A stretch of DNA of 64,000 bases from Limonium bicolor. Taxonomy: Eukaryota > Streptophyta > Magnoliopsida > Caryophyllales > Plumbaginaceae. The stretch covers positions 345,587,636 through 345,651,635 of the forward strand of contig CM041776.1 in NCBI GenBank assembly GCA_023374045.1. Direction: 5' to 3'. The translations under genes and the position numbers were made by a program. The notes beneath the pieces are model-generated. The model made no database searches. It was not told the origin of the DNA and worked only from the letters and a program-made list of their open reading frames with translations. Within the stretch, counting starts at the first letter, position 1; every line of letters begins with the position of its first letter. This document shows positions 31,290 through 41,954 of this stretch, piece after piece.

Positions 31290-33732
31290 ATGGATAGGTT
31301 AAAGAATGCTCTGATGAACGTCTATACCAAAAACAAGAAGAAGGACAAAAATGTGGAGCAGCCAATGATTGCTTTGTTCCTTCGTGAGCGTGGTGCCGGA
31401 GTTGATCCTCCACGGCACTCGTCTTTCCAGCCACAGCAGGGTCATGTTGAGCCTGCACGACACTCATCAGTTCAGCCACAGCAGGATCATGCTGAACCGC
31501 CTCGTCACTCATCATATAACCCACAACAGCAGCCCATCATGGACCCATCCCTTACCTAGTCATTCCACGATTCTGACCCAGTCGCACACATACCTAGGAG
31601 GAAGATGTCTGCAGCTTCATCCTCTACAGGTGGTTGGTCATCTACTGATCTGGTTGAGCTCTATAGCTCTAGTTACAATATGGAAGGTCAGAGTAGCCAC
31701 CACGTGGGGCATGTGGAGGCACAGATTTCTAGTGGTGGTAGCTATCATGACCACCGTGTGGAGCATGCGGAGGCACAGACTTCTACTGGGTGTAGCTATC
31801 ATGACCCCCAGACCCCTCCGGATGTTGCAGCAGCCGTTGACATGGACATCGATAAGGATGAGGCTGAGGAGACAGATGAGGATGAGGGCCTAGACGAGGA
31901 TGACCCTGATCATGAGAGCGCGATTGATGAGGAAGCTGCTCTGGCTATGGAGCCCGTTATTCCCACTTTCTGGAGGCTTAATGAAGTGCCAGTACCTGGT
32001 GGTCTACTGCTGACTAGTGTCATCACCAGCTTCGGGGGGCATGTTACCATTGACCTTGGGTCAATGACTAAGGTATGTACTACCTTATCTTTAACTTTGG
32101 CAAGTATATTTAATTATTTCTTCATGCATGTGTAAAATTTATGGTAATTGTCTAGGACCGAGAGGTTTTGGGATTTAAACCCCGAAACCCTATAATCACG
32201 AACTGGCCCTTTAGCGGGGTTCCTTGCAAAAGGGCAAGGAATATGATTATGCACTCAGGGTTGGATCATCTGCTAGATGTCACATGGGGTTTCAACAACA
32301 AGTCATTGATCTCGGCCTTTGTGAAGAGGTGGCAGCCGGACACCAATTCTTTCCACATGCATTTTGGAGAGATGACGATCACACTTCATGATGTGTGGCA
32401 GATACTGAGGATCCCAATCGTTGGTCATCCAGTTGTGGGGAATCCGTCAAACAGTGAGCTTAAGGAGATGATGGCCACGTTGTTAGATTTTTCAGAACAG
32501 CATTGACCAGATGACGAAATTCATGTGGCATACTGATGCTATTCAGACACGTTCACGCATAAGTCTTATACCGTTCTGGTTAGTCACTCTCATGGGTACA
32601 CATACGAAGCTAAAGAGGTACGCATGGGGAGTAGGTACTCTTGCGTGGTTGTATCGCCAGCTAGGGATAGCATCTCGTGCTGACTGTAATAGCATTGCTG
32701 GCTCTTTGACCCTTCTCGAGGTAAGTGTTTTAATGTACAACAATGTGTAATAAATTTTCATGAATTCAAATTAATAGTTGGCATAATTCATTTTTAAAAT
32801 TTATGTAGTGCAGGATATATGCGTACCTCCCCACTCTTAGACCAGCAGTTAGTACTGACTGGCGTGATGGGGATGATAGACCGTGGGCTATGAGATGGGT
32901 CAGGTTCAACTCCCAGCAGAAAAATAAAGATTCACTGGAGAACTACCGCAAGCATCTAGATGCTCTGACAGCAAGAAATGTAAGTGGTACAACAATTTCC
33001 ATTTGTATTATTTACATTATTGTTTATTATTGATGCTTACGTTTCCCTGTGATCCAATGTAGATTGATTAGCTGCCCTATGGTCGAGAGAAGGTGAATGA
33101 GAACAAGGGTCGCTCTTGGTACAGGGGTACCTTGCAGTACATGACCGTGAATGAGCCATATATGTGGAGCATTGTCTTCGCCAATTCGGGTACGTTCAGT
33201 GTATCCCATCTCCCCCTAGTAGACCGAACATTAAATCCAAAAAATGAGGAAGAAAGGGAACCCCCTATAGATGTGTACCCCCCCCCCCCCATGTAAAGTG
33301 TGTGGGACACCACACATTTCCTGCTCCGGGGTTCACTAAGACAGGGGTGGCCTTGCATCAATGTGACGGAGATTATCTGGATTGGCACGTCAAACACACC
33401 CATCTGAAGATCATGAATCCTGACATGTACGAAAACACCTTCGTTCATCGGCCGGATCCCGCCTTAGTAAGTTTATCTCTTCCTTTGTATAATTTTAGTT
33501 GATTATAGCATTTTATGAATGCTAGGCTCTTTATAATATTATGTTACAGCTCATGAGTGAGGCAACTGAGGTTGGTAGGCCTTACTTTCCTGGGAACCGT
33601 TGCTGGGACTGGTGTTACTACCGTGAGGAGATGCCAGACGAGGAACAGAGGCAAACTGAACAGGGGATAGATGAGGTCTTCAGTACCTTATTTATATGGG
33701 ATTCGTACTATCACCAGTATGGCGCGCCATAG
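31290..33732 (+). pseudogene. Plant mobile domain (MAIN/MAIL1-like, PMD) gene, broken
   Basis: Five exons fit GT-AG rules: about 31290-32072, 32156-32720, 32809-32979, 33063-33466 and 33550-33732. The N-terminal exon has 14-residue repeats (RHSSVQPQQ type), a second repeat (GHVEAQISSGGSYHD, EHAEAQTSTGCSYHD) and a long acidic stretch. The plant mobile domain follows: LISAFVKRWQPDTNSFHMHF, GEMTITLHDVWQILRIPIVG, IYAYLPTLRPA and WSIVFAN. The C-terminus (YFPGNRCWDWCYYREEM) ends at 33732. Breaks are a TAG at 31557, a frame change near 32505, a TAG at 33069 and a frame change at a 13-C run (33278-33290). PMD proteins act in plant nuclear gene and transposon silencing, and the domain is also carried by transposons. 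This copy lies in a putative Mutator-like element and is probably dead. Confidence 0.82.
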
Positions 33733-34191
33733 TTTAGGGTTTTATGTTTTTGTTGTTTTAAGATACAGTATGGATGTAGTTATTTTCTAGTGGACTTGGT
33801 GATGGTGAATTTATTGCTAAAATTGTTGGTGATCTTATTGATGACCTTCTAGCGATTTTGTGGAGGTTCTTAGAACCGGGGGAGAGAAGAAAAACAGGGG
33901 AGACTATGCCAAAATTTTCCTAGAAATGCACCGCCTCTTTTGCTCTTCATTTCTCTTAAATGTTAATTCTTCGAAATCAATTTTGCACCTAGTTTCTTTT
34001 TGGCTATACATTGTAGATATAGAAAGACCGAACACTAGTACTCCTCAAGGATGAGTTAGGGATAATTCAAGAGGAACTCTTGCAATTTTTTTCAATGGAT
34101 CTTCACCGGTTTCTTCAATGGACAACACGAATGTAAGTACTTCTTCTCAGTTTTCTTCTTAATTAAGTAATACGGAATTAAAGTAGTGGAG
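33733..34191. other. 3' flank of the mobile domain gene
   Basis: A possible 3' UTR, then sequence with an open stretch GGEKKNRGDYAKIFLEMHRLF (33875 on) that I cannot assign. No RNA gene was seen. Confidence 0.4.
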
Positions 34192-36968
34192 CAAACCTGT
34201 ATCACAGAATTGAAAGTGAATAACTATCTAACATCTACCAAGCGGAACAAACCTAATTTTATGTCACAAGAACTGAAACATATCAAAATGTAGAAATTCC
34301 TAACGAAAGTCCTAGAATTCACTAGTGCAGAAAATGTTTTTAACCACGGTTATTTTGCCTATATACCACGGTTAGGAGCCGTGGTTTGTGCTCGCATCGT
34401 ATATTTACAAATAGCTATAAACGACGGTTCATAACCGTCGTTTAAAGTAAGTGAAAAAACCACAGTGGGTCGGAACCGTCGTTTAAGACCCCTTCTCCCG
34501 CGATATTCATTGACTTTATACCACGGTTGGGAGTCAGAACCGTGGTATAAAGTGTGTTATAAATGACGATTATTCTTAAAACCATGGTATATAGTGTATA
34601 AAATCAATAATAAACCACGGTTATACATAAAACCGTGGTTTATAGTTGTGATTTATTTTTTCAAATCGCCGGCGATTTAGCGGCGCCGGTAATCTCAACA
34701 AAGCACAGACAGAAGAGAATGAAGAGGCCTGAACATGTATGTTCCTTGTTTGCGAATTAGGGTTGCAAAATAATGAGTGAAGTCGCATTATGTTCTTTGT
34801 TCATCGGTAGGTTGCAAAATTATCATGAAAGAGAATGTAAGAGGCGTAGACCATGTTCAAAAATCAGTGTAGGTTGCAAAAATTACCGTGAAACAAGAGA
34901 ATGAGAGAGGCCGGAGCATGTCCTTGTTCACCGGTTAGGGTTGGAAAACTTACAGTGAGTGGTGATGAGGAAGAGGAAGAGAGAGATATAAAAAAGAGAA
35001 TGAATAGTGGCGCAGAGAAGGCGCAGAGGGTTGCAAAAATTACCGTGAGGAGTTTGGTCCTTGTTCGCCATGTTGGGTTGCAAAAATCACCGCGAGGTTG
35101 AAGAGAAGGCGTAGAGCATGTTCCTTGTTCGACAGTTTGGGGGTTGTAAAAATGACCGTGAGTTATGAAGGCAGTGGAAGAGAGATATAAAAAAGAGAAT
35201 GAATTAGTGGCGCGTCGTTCAATTTTCAGCGAAAAATATTCCCGCTAAGACAATAAATGACGGTTCACGGTGTAACCGTCATTTATAATATGGCACGAAG
35301 AATAAACCACGGTTCCCAACCATGGTTTATAGTCAATGAAGGCACTGTTTAATTTTCAGCGAAAAATATTCCCGCTAAGACAATAAATGACGGTTCACGG
35401 TGTAACCGTCATTTATAATATGGCACGAAGAATAAACCACGGTTGGGAACCGTGGTTTATAGTCAATGAAGAGTGGCGCGTTGTTTAATTTTCAGTGAAA
35501 TATTTCCCTCTAAGACAATATATGACGGTTAAGCAGATAACCGTCATTTATAATGTAGCATGAATAGAATAAATGACGGTTCAATATACAACCGTGGTTT
35601 ATAGTCAATTTTTCTTGAATTAAGAGTGGCGCGCCGTTTTCCCGCTAGGAAAATAAATGACGGTTCACATGGGAACCGTCATTTATAATGTACCACGAAG
35701 AGAATAAATGACGATTCTGCATAAAACCGTCATTTATAGTGTGGCTCAATTAGAATAAATGACGGTTCTACATACAACCGTGGTATATAGGCCGTGGTTT
35801 AAAACTTTTTTTCTACTAGTGATTCAAACCCTATGAATCACATAATTGAAAGTGAATAACTATCTAACATGTACCAAGCGGAACAAACCTAATGTTTATG
35901 TCACGAGAACTAAAATATATCAAAATGTAGAAATTCCTAACAAATATCCTAGAATTCAAACCCTATGAATCACAGAATTGAAAGTGAATACCTATCTAAC
36001 ATCTACCAAGCGGAACAAACCTAATGTTTATGTCACGAGAACTGAAATATATCAAAATGTAGAAATTCCTAACAAAAGTCCTAGAATTCAAACCCTATGA
36101 ATCACAGAATTGAAAGTGAATAACTATCTAACATCCACCAAGCGGAACAAACCTAATGTTTATGTCACGAGAACTGAAATATATCAAAATGTAGAAATTC
36201 CTAACAAAAGTCCTAGAATTAAAACCCTATGAATCATAGAATTGAAAGTGAATAACTATCTAACATCTACCAAGTGGAACAAACCTAATGTTTATGTCAT
36301 GAGAACTGAAATAAATCAAAATGTAGAAATTCCTAACAAAAGTCCTAGAATTCAAACCCTATGAATCACAGAATTGAAAGTGAATAACTATCTAACATCT
36401 ACCAAGCGAAACAAACCTAATGTTTATGTCACGAGAACTAAAATATATCAAAATGTTGAAATTCCTAACAAAAGTCCCAGAATTCAAACCCTATGAATCA
36501 CAGAACTGAAAGTGAATAACTATCTAACATCCACAAAGCGGAACAAACCTAATGTTTATGTCACGAGGACTGAAATATATCAAAATGTAGAAATTCTTAA
36601 CAAAAGTCCTAGAATCCAAACCCTATGAATCACAGAATTAAAAGTGAATAACTATCTAACATCCACCTAGTGAACAAACCTAATGTTTATGTCACGAGAA
36701 CTGAAATATATCAAAATGTAGAAATTCCAAACAAAAGTCCTAGAATTCAAACCCTATGAATCATAGAATTGAAAGTGAATAACTATCTAACATCCACCAA
36801 GCGAAACAAACCTAATGTTTATGTCACGAGAACTAAAATATATCAAAATGTAGAAATTCCTAACAAAAGTCTTTGAATTCAAACCCTATGAATCACATAA
36901 TTGAAAGTGATAACTATCTAACATCTACCAAGCGGAACAAACCTAATGTTTATGTCATGAGAACTGAA
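34192..36968. repeat. 132-bp satellite array, about 9.6 units, split by a CACTA element
   Basis: The unit starts ATTCAAACCCTATGAATCAC and runs through GAAAGTGAATAACTATC and CGGAACAAACCTAATG. Starts at 35822, 35954 and 36086 give a period of exactly 132. One unit lies left of the CACTA insertion (34192-34319) and about 8.7 lie right (35822-36968). Units differ by a few percent and there is no coding frame. Confidence 0.92.
34320..35821. mobile_element. Non-autonomous CACTA element with palindromic subterminal repeats
   Basis: The termini are CACTAGTGCAGAAAA at the left and TTTTTTTCTACTAGTG at the right. A 3-bp duplication ATT flanks it (34317-34319 and 35822-35824). Within 300 bp of the left end and 650 bp of the right end are many small palindromes of the type ACCACGGTT...AACCGTGGT and AATGACGGTT...AACCGTCATT. 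The centre (34690-35200) repeats phrases such as gggttgcaaaaattaccgtga. It encodes no transposase. Confidence 0.92.
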
Positions 36969-37029
36969 GAAAAAAGTATCTCCCCATAACATTCCAACTT
37001 ATTCAACTAAGTTTGGTGAAAAAAAATTG

Positions 37030-37326
37030 TACTGCAAATAGTAAAGTTTTTGCTATTCGTAGTATAAAATAATTTTAAATCATATTAATAGTGTAAACAC
37101 ATAAATAAAAACTCCAACACTTTTTTTTGAAAAAAAGATTCCAGTATTGATTACAACAAAAAAAATGACTAGCAAAATTCACTACTAATCAACTACAAAC
37201 GTTTTGGGTTGAATTACTTTCAAATGTCATTTTTTGAAAAACAAAAACTACGACATGATGTCACTACATGTTTAAAATGTTAATATGATTTTAAAAAAAT
37301 TTGGTACTGCGGTGATTATAATCAGT
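37030..37326. repeat. Foldback at the right end of the Mutator-like element
   Basis: The segment 37030-37130 is related in direct orientation to the left terminus at 27485 (AAATCATATTAATAGTGTAAACA), while 37200-37326 is related in inverted orientation. The two arms form an imperfect foldback and could be a separate MITE. Confidence 0.5.
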
Positions 37327-37335
37327 AAAATAAAC

Positions 37336-38009
37336 TATCACATGTCACATCCAAATGATCATATTGATTTTAAATAATATCATTAAAATTCAAATCTAAC
37401 TAAAATCAAACATATATTTAATATAAAAAGTCATCTTATATACTTAACAAAAGATTGAGATCGTTAAATATTTAACAAAATATTATAATCATATACTAAA
37501 TTTATTGTCACAATATTGTAGTTAATTAATATAACATAAACTTTTATGTAATAAATAAGAAGATTAGAAGTTTTATATATTTAACATAAATTCTAGCTGT
37601 GATTTTTGTATATGAATGCATTTAAAAAATTAAAATAATTAACATTTATTCAAGTATAAATATTTATATTATATACGTTATATTAATTTATTATTAAAAA
37701 TCCCTTATCAAGGCTATTCGTAGCTTATTTCATTTATTAATAAATAGTACAAAAAAATATAAAAACAATAAAAAATACATTATATAACCAATTACATTTT
37801 TGTTAATAAAAAAAGTTGTGACATAAAATAATGAAAACGTCAAAGAATATTCTTGATTTAGAATGAACTCTTTCAAGATAATAAATTACAATATAAGAAA
37901 GACAAAACTTGACTTGCGAGCTTTTTTTCTTTTTTTTTCAAAAATGAAATTATTATAGATAATAGGATTATACATCATAAGCATCCACCAATTTTGTGAA
38001 ACTGCCCGC
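37336..38009. other. AT-rich spacer, nothing recognised
   Basis: Very AT-rich, with many A/T homopolymers. No gene or transposon end seen. Confidence 0.5.
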
Positions 38010-38345
38010 TCACACTACAACATTATAGGTTTTTAAGGGCAATCTGGATACTATCAAAGAAGGCAACTTTAACATTGCCCTAAAAGATGAAATCAAACAA
38101 AGCACATGTACCATTGCTGTCTTTGTTGACATCAAAGAGAGCGAGGTGGTCGTTTGCTGTAGTTGAAAAAACCAAAGAGGGCAACTCAAAAATTTGGTCT
38201 TATTGATATAACCAAACAAGGCGAACTAAATAGATTGCCCTCATAGATGCGTGTCCTGGGATATATTGAAGTTATCAAGGAAGGCGACGTTATTCTTTGC
38301 TCTTAAAGCGGAGCTGTCTATGAGAGCAATTATGTTTAGTTGCTA

Positions 38346-38760
38346 CTGTAGACCGATCAAAAATTGCAACACTTTTAGTCGCCTCCCTTGTTCAATGAGA
38401 GAATTATATTTATTAAGAGAGCTTTTCCAGCGTAGCACATTCATACTATCTCCCCATTTTTCTTCTCGGCGTCGACTCTGCAGCTCTTCGCTAGCACTCA
38501 CAGCCGTGTCTGGACATCGCCTCCGAGGCCACAATGTTTATCGATCTTCCTGGTATGGTTCGTGGGCGGTGGCCGGTGACTTAGCTGGTCCCTTCTGGTT
38601 CGTAGAGCTCACCGTTCTCAATTTGTTGTTCTTCTTCTCTGTGTTTGTTCTCTCTCCAACTACTTAAGCTCTCTGTTTTTTCTTGGTACACTTACTCTTG
38701 AGGAGGCTTATCAAGAACCCTAGGTACGTGATTGTTGAAGTCAAAGTGGAAACTGATTTT
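38346..38760 (+). other. GC-richer block inside the CACTA element, perhaps a captured 5' gene end
   Basis: It contains a CT-rich stretch, a GC-rich part (cgtcgactctgcagctcttcg, gggcggtggccggtgac) and open frames without a recognised domain. It resembles a plant 5' UTR or first exon region next to the UTP7-like pieces; this is inference. Confidence 0.35.
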
Positions 38761-39009
38761 TACATGCAGTCGATTTTATGTGCTTAGTGTTGTTTCAATG
38801 ACAGTCCTCACCTGTCCATCTATCTTCTATGGTATAATCTTTAGTATTTCCATCTTTGACAAGGCACGCATTCAGACACACTTAAGCAGTGCCCTAGTTT
38901 TGGAAGATACTCCAAAATTCATTAGTTTCTCGGAAAAAAATAATGCAGGTTTTGATTGAGTTATGACATCCTTCAAATACCGGGAAGTAACAAGCTAAAG
39001 ACGGCCAAA

Positions 39010-39792
39010 AATCACTCTATCACAGTGACAAATATGAATCTTGTGCGAGAAATGCAGGTATTATGACATCATAGATCAAGAATAGCTTATTCGGGTTAGT
39101 GAGGTCAGCCAGTGTGCAATTTAGTAGATTTATGTGATAGTTACAGCTTCACTTTATGTAGGTGTGTGAAACCTTGAGTAGTCTGCTGTCATTTAGGTTG
39201 TAGTCGGTAGTTAATGTTTCGTTTAGAAGACTTTGAAAAAAATCCATAATTCTTGTTTCAAAATATTGTTCTTATTTGTAAAAGAGCATCAGTGGAACAT
39301 AATGAAAAAGATCTATTATGTAGCATTGGGTGAAACAAGGACCGGGTCATTAAAGTGTAGTAGTGCTTTAAATTGATCTTAGGCAGCCTTTCTATCAATG
39401 TTGGGAAATAAGGGATCTATCCCATCCATAAATCTTAAACTTGAGCAAACTGATGCTTGTAGAATTTGTCTGGGGCTCTCTAATAATGTCTTTTGCAATG
39501 TATGCTTATCTGTTATCTTGGGTAACTTGAATCAAGTTAGATTATAGATATTGCGTACATGTTTGTTGTATATGTGTTATTATTTTCTCCTCTTTGTATC
39601 TTTATCCGGATACTAAAGGAAAAAAATATTGTTGATAAGTCTCTCTGTTTGATATCTAGTGGCTATTACCGTCTGAGCCTGGCCGTTTGGAGACTGAAGG
39701 GGTGGAGAAGACATGGAGTATCAGTCAAGTTGACATAGCTCGTGAAGTTGATATCCTAAGTCAAAGAAAGCAATATGACATTGTTTTACCAG
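39010..39792 (+). pseudogene. UTP7/WDR46-like exon fragments (captured)
   Basis: The exon at 39660-39792 follows a splice acceptor (atctag) and ends CCAG before gtttat. It encodes WLLPSEPGRLETEGVEKTW and ISQVDIAREVDILSQRKQYD, which matches the segment before the first WD repeat of U3 snoRNA-associated protein 7, a ribosome-biogenesis WD40 protein. A shorter piece at 39010-39057 ends NMNLVREMQ before gta and resembles a segment that lies downstream in the same protein (MMNMxLxxEMQ type). The two pieces are therefore in reversed order relative to the gene. About 180 codons of context are missing and no function is expected. The assignment of the short piece is weak. Confidence 0.65.
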
Positions 39793-40089
39793 GTTTATAT
39801 ATTTTATCAGTTGTTTGTTGCATTGCATTGTATCTGTACATACATTTGGAAGAGCATAAGTGCTAGCTGTTAGTAAGGAAAGAGTGAAGAAATAGCTAGA
39901 GCTGGACATTATGGAGTAGAGAAAAGAAGAAAAGCTGACTAGTTTAACCATAAAAGCATTACCTATCTTCTGTCCAAGAACTTGAATGAATCACTTTGTG
40001 TTATGTGTCTGTTTGTTAAGAATTCGTCTATTGTTACCTTGATTTGATTAGTTCCAGAATCCCATACTAAATTTTATAGATATTTCTAG

Positions 40090-40342
40090 GATGGACGATT
40101 ATGACAAACTGGAGAATTTTTGGTTTATTTTTTTGAATGATATGTTAACTATCTGGTGCTCTGCTGTTGACCGCTTCAAAGAAGAGAGCATGTCTGATAC
40201 AAATGAGTTTGTCACCCTCAATGGTGAAATTGCTGCAATAGATCACTTGGCCATGTCCGTTGCTTAGCAGAAGATGAAAAATTTATGTCTGGATATCAGA
40301 AATGAAGTCCTCAGCGATATACAGATTTATAATCATCATTAG
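40090..40342 (+). pseudogene. Unidentified captured coding fragment
   Basis: One frame is open from MDDYDKLENFWF through CSAVDRFKEESMSDTNEF and TLNGEIAAIDHLAMSVA, where a TAG interrupts it. It then continues QKMKNLCLDIRNEVLSDIQ to a stop. The composition is clearly protein-like but I do not recognise the family. It lies between the UTP7-like and polygalacturonase pieces, in the same orientation. Confidence 0.5.
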
Positions 40343-40371
40343 TGATCAAAGATCTATTTTGATATGCGCAG

Positions 40372-40773
40372 GCAGTTACATTTTACCAGATTAGAAACTT
40401 AAGGGTTCGGGACATAATAGTGAAGAACGCATAACAGATGCACATGACATTGCAAAAGTGTGTGAATGTTAAAGCTATGAAGGTTCATATTTCATCTCCG
40501 GAGTCCAATCCCAATACCAATGGAATCCACATCACTGCTTCAAGAAATGTTAGGATTCACAGTTCTATCATACAAACAGGTTGCTACTTTACTTATAAAT
40601 TGTTCATTAAATTAGTTATGTATGTATATGATATAATTAATTCTAATATGATCTCGATCCCTTATTGTTATTATGGTGCAGGAGACTGAGGAGATGATTG
40701 TATATTGATAGTGAGTGGGTCAAAGAACATTATAGCATCCGATATAAAATGTGGACCAGGGCATGGTATAAGG
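40372..40773 (+). pseudogene. Polygalacturonase (GH28) exon fragments (captured)
   Basis: Exon A (40372-40579, after acceptor cgcag) encodes AVTFYQIRNLRVRDIIVKNA, a TAA, then QMHMTLQKCVNVKA, SSPESNPNTNGIH and NVRIHSSIIQTG. After an intron with GT-AG ends, exon B (40682-40773) has GDDC, LIVSGSKNII and CGPGHGI. These are the GH28 signatures of pectin-degrading polygalacturonases. The catalytic Asp of the NTDGIH motif is Asn here, and an in-frame TAA is present, so even this part is dead. Exon B has a TGA near its start beside a small duplication (gagactga, ggagatga). Confidence 0.85.
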
Positions 40774-41617
40774 TACGTACATTTATACTCTATCGGTATA
40801 CTAGTATTAAATAATTGACTGCATACCCTTAAGTAATTAATTAAAATACTTTTGTGTTATTTTTTCTATATCTTTCAAAGTTTTTTTCTGGATTCTAATT
40901 CTATCTCTTCTGGTGCAGTTTGGCTAGTTCCAATTGAACTATTTAATCTAGAACTAAGATTTAGAGTCGTGAGAAATGATATGTAGACATTTATAACTTC
41001 ATTGGATATCTACTTGCTTTTTGGTTGTTGATTACAGAACCATCAATCTTGCGGAAAGATAATAGCAGCATTTGTGCATTGTCTCCAATTTTTATAGTAC
41101 ATGTTTAGTTCCTTTCACTGTCAGCTCTTGAGATAGGTCTGTAGATGATTTGCAATATGTGAATTGAGAGGTCCGTGGAACCAATTTTTGGATCCAAAGC
41201 TAGAAACTGATCAATGACGTGAGGGCTAGTTAAGCAAATGACTTAATGACGTGGGGACGTTTGGTATAAAGCAACAGATTTATTACCTATTTCAATTTCT
41301 GTTTTCCTTACCCTTCCGTTTTACCTTTGATAATTATTGATGTCTCCCATACTCTATTTGGTATAAAGCAACGGAATGTGTTGCTCCTGTGTATGAGCTG
41401 AAACAAAGCTAAACCAAGTGGGGTAATAGATTTTGTATTTTTGCCTTTAAAAAAACAATCAGATATTGACTATTAGTTATGATAGATTTAACTTACAGTG
41501 ATGCTAGTTATGATATAGAGATGTGTATGACTTTTGTCAGACTAATAATCATATGTAGTAAATAAGTATCTTGCTCATGTTGATGATGACATTGTTTATG
41601 TGTGTCATTGCTTGTAG

Positions 41618-41954
41618 GTTTTGTTGACACCTGCTCATCTTGTGATTGTGATGGAGTATGCAGCAGGTGGTGAACTTTTCAAAAGAATATGCAAAGCTGG
41701 TCGGTTTCTAGAGGATGAAGTAAGATCATGGATTGATTTCTAGCTGAACTTTTCATTTAACTTGCAACTTCAAATGCTATGTCACATCCTTTGAATGGTC
41801 CAATGTAAATAATGACCTTTGTGTTTTAGGAAGCATGTATTACCATAGTTAGTGAGAGGAGCTATGATGTATGAAAGTCGTTTATCTTTGTAGTTACTTT
41901 GTGATTCTTTTTGGAAGCCCTGCGCCTCGTTTAAAGATATGTGATTTTGGCTAC
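41618..41954 (+). pseudogene. SnRK2 protein kinase exon fragments (captured)
   Basis: The exon at 41618-41719 is 102 bp, between a tag acceptor and a gtaag donor, and fully open. It encodes [20 protein letters not shown] and [14 protein letters not shown], the hinge region of SnRK2 kinases (ABA and osmotic-stress signalling). A second piece, 41913-41954, reads GSPAPRLKICDFGY, the SnRK2 magnesium-binding loop, preceded by unreadable sequence with stops. The exon size and ends agree with my memory of plant SnRK2 genes. The catalytic HRD loop is not recognisable. Confidence 0.85.

Larger units (their letters stand above)
27485..37326. mobile_element. Probable 9.8-kb Mutator-like element carrying a plant mobile domain gene
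   Basis: The left 110 bp (from 27485) and the reverse complement of the right end (to 37326) align over roughly 100 bp. They share AATCACCGCAGTA, CATATTAA, AAACATGTAGTGACATC and TTTTTGTTTTTCAAAAAA. Flanking 9-mers AAAATAAAG (27476-27484) and AAAATAAAC (37327-37335) match at 8 of 9 positions, the size of a Mutator target duplication. The interior has a promoter-like segment, minisatellite, hairpin, plant mobile domain pseudogene and satellite array. No transposase is visible. A second, direct relative of the terminus lies at about 37030-37130, so a small foldback MITE at the right end plus an independent copy at the left is the alternative. Confidence 0.55.

Noticed and set aside
31369..31893. 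174-residue plus-strand open frame
   Set aside because: Shadow of the repeat-rich N-terminal exon of the plant mobile domain gene in another frame.
35822..36968. Regularly spaced repeats that might suggest a CRISPR-like array
   Set aside because: Units are contiguous 132-bp satellite repeats without unique spacers, in a plant nuclear context.
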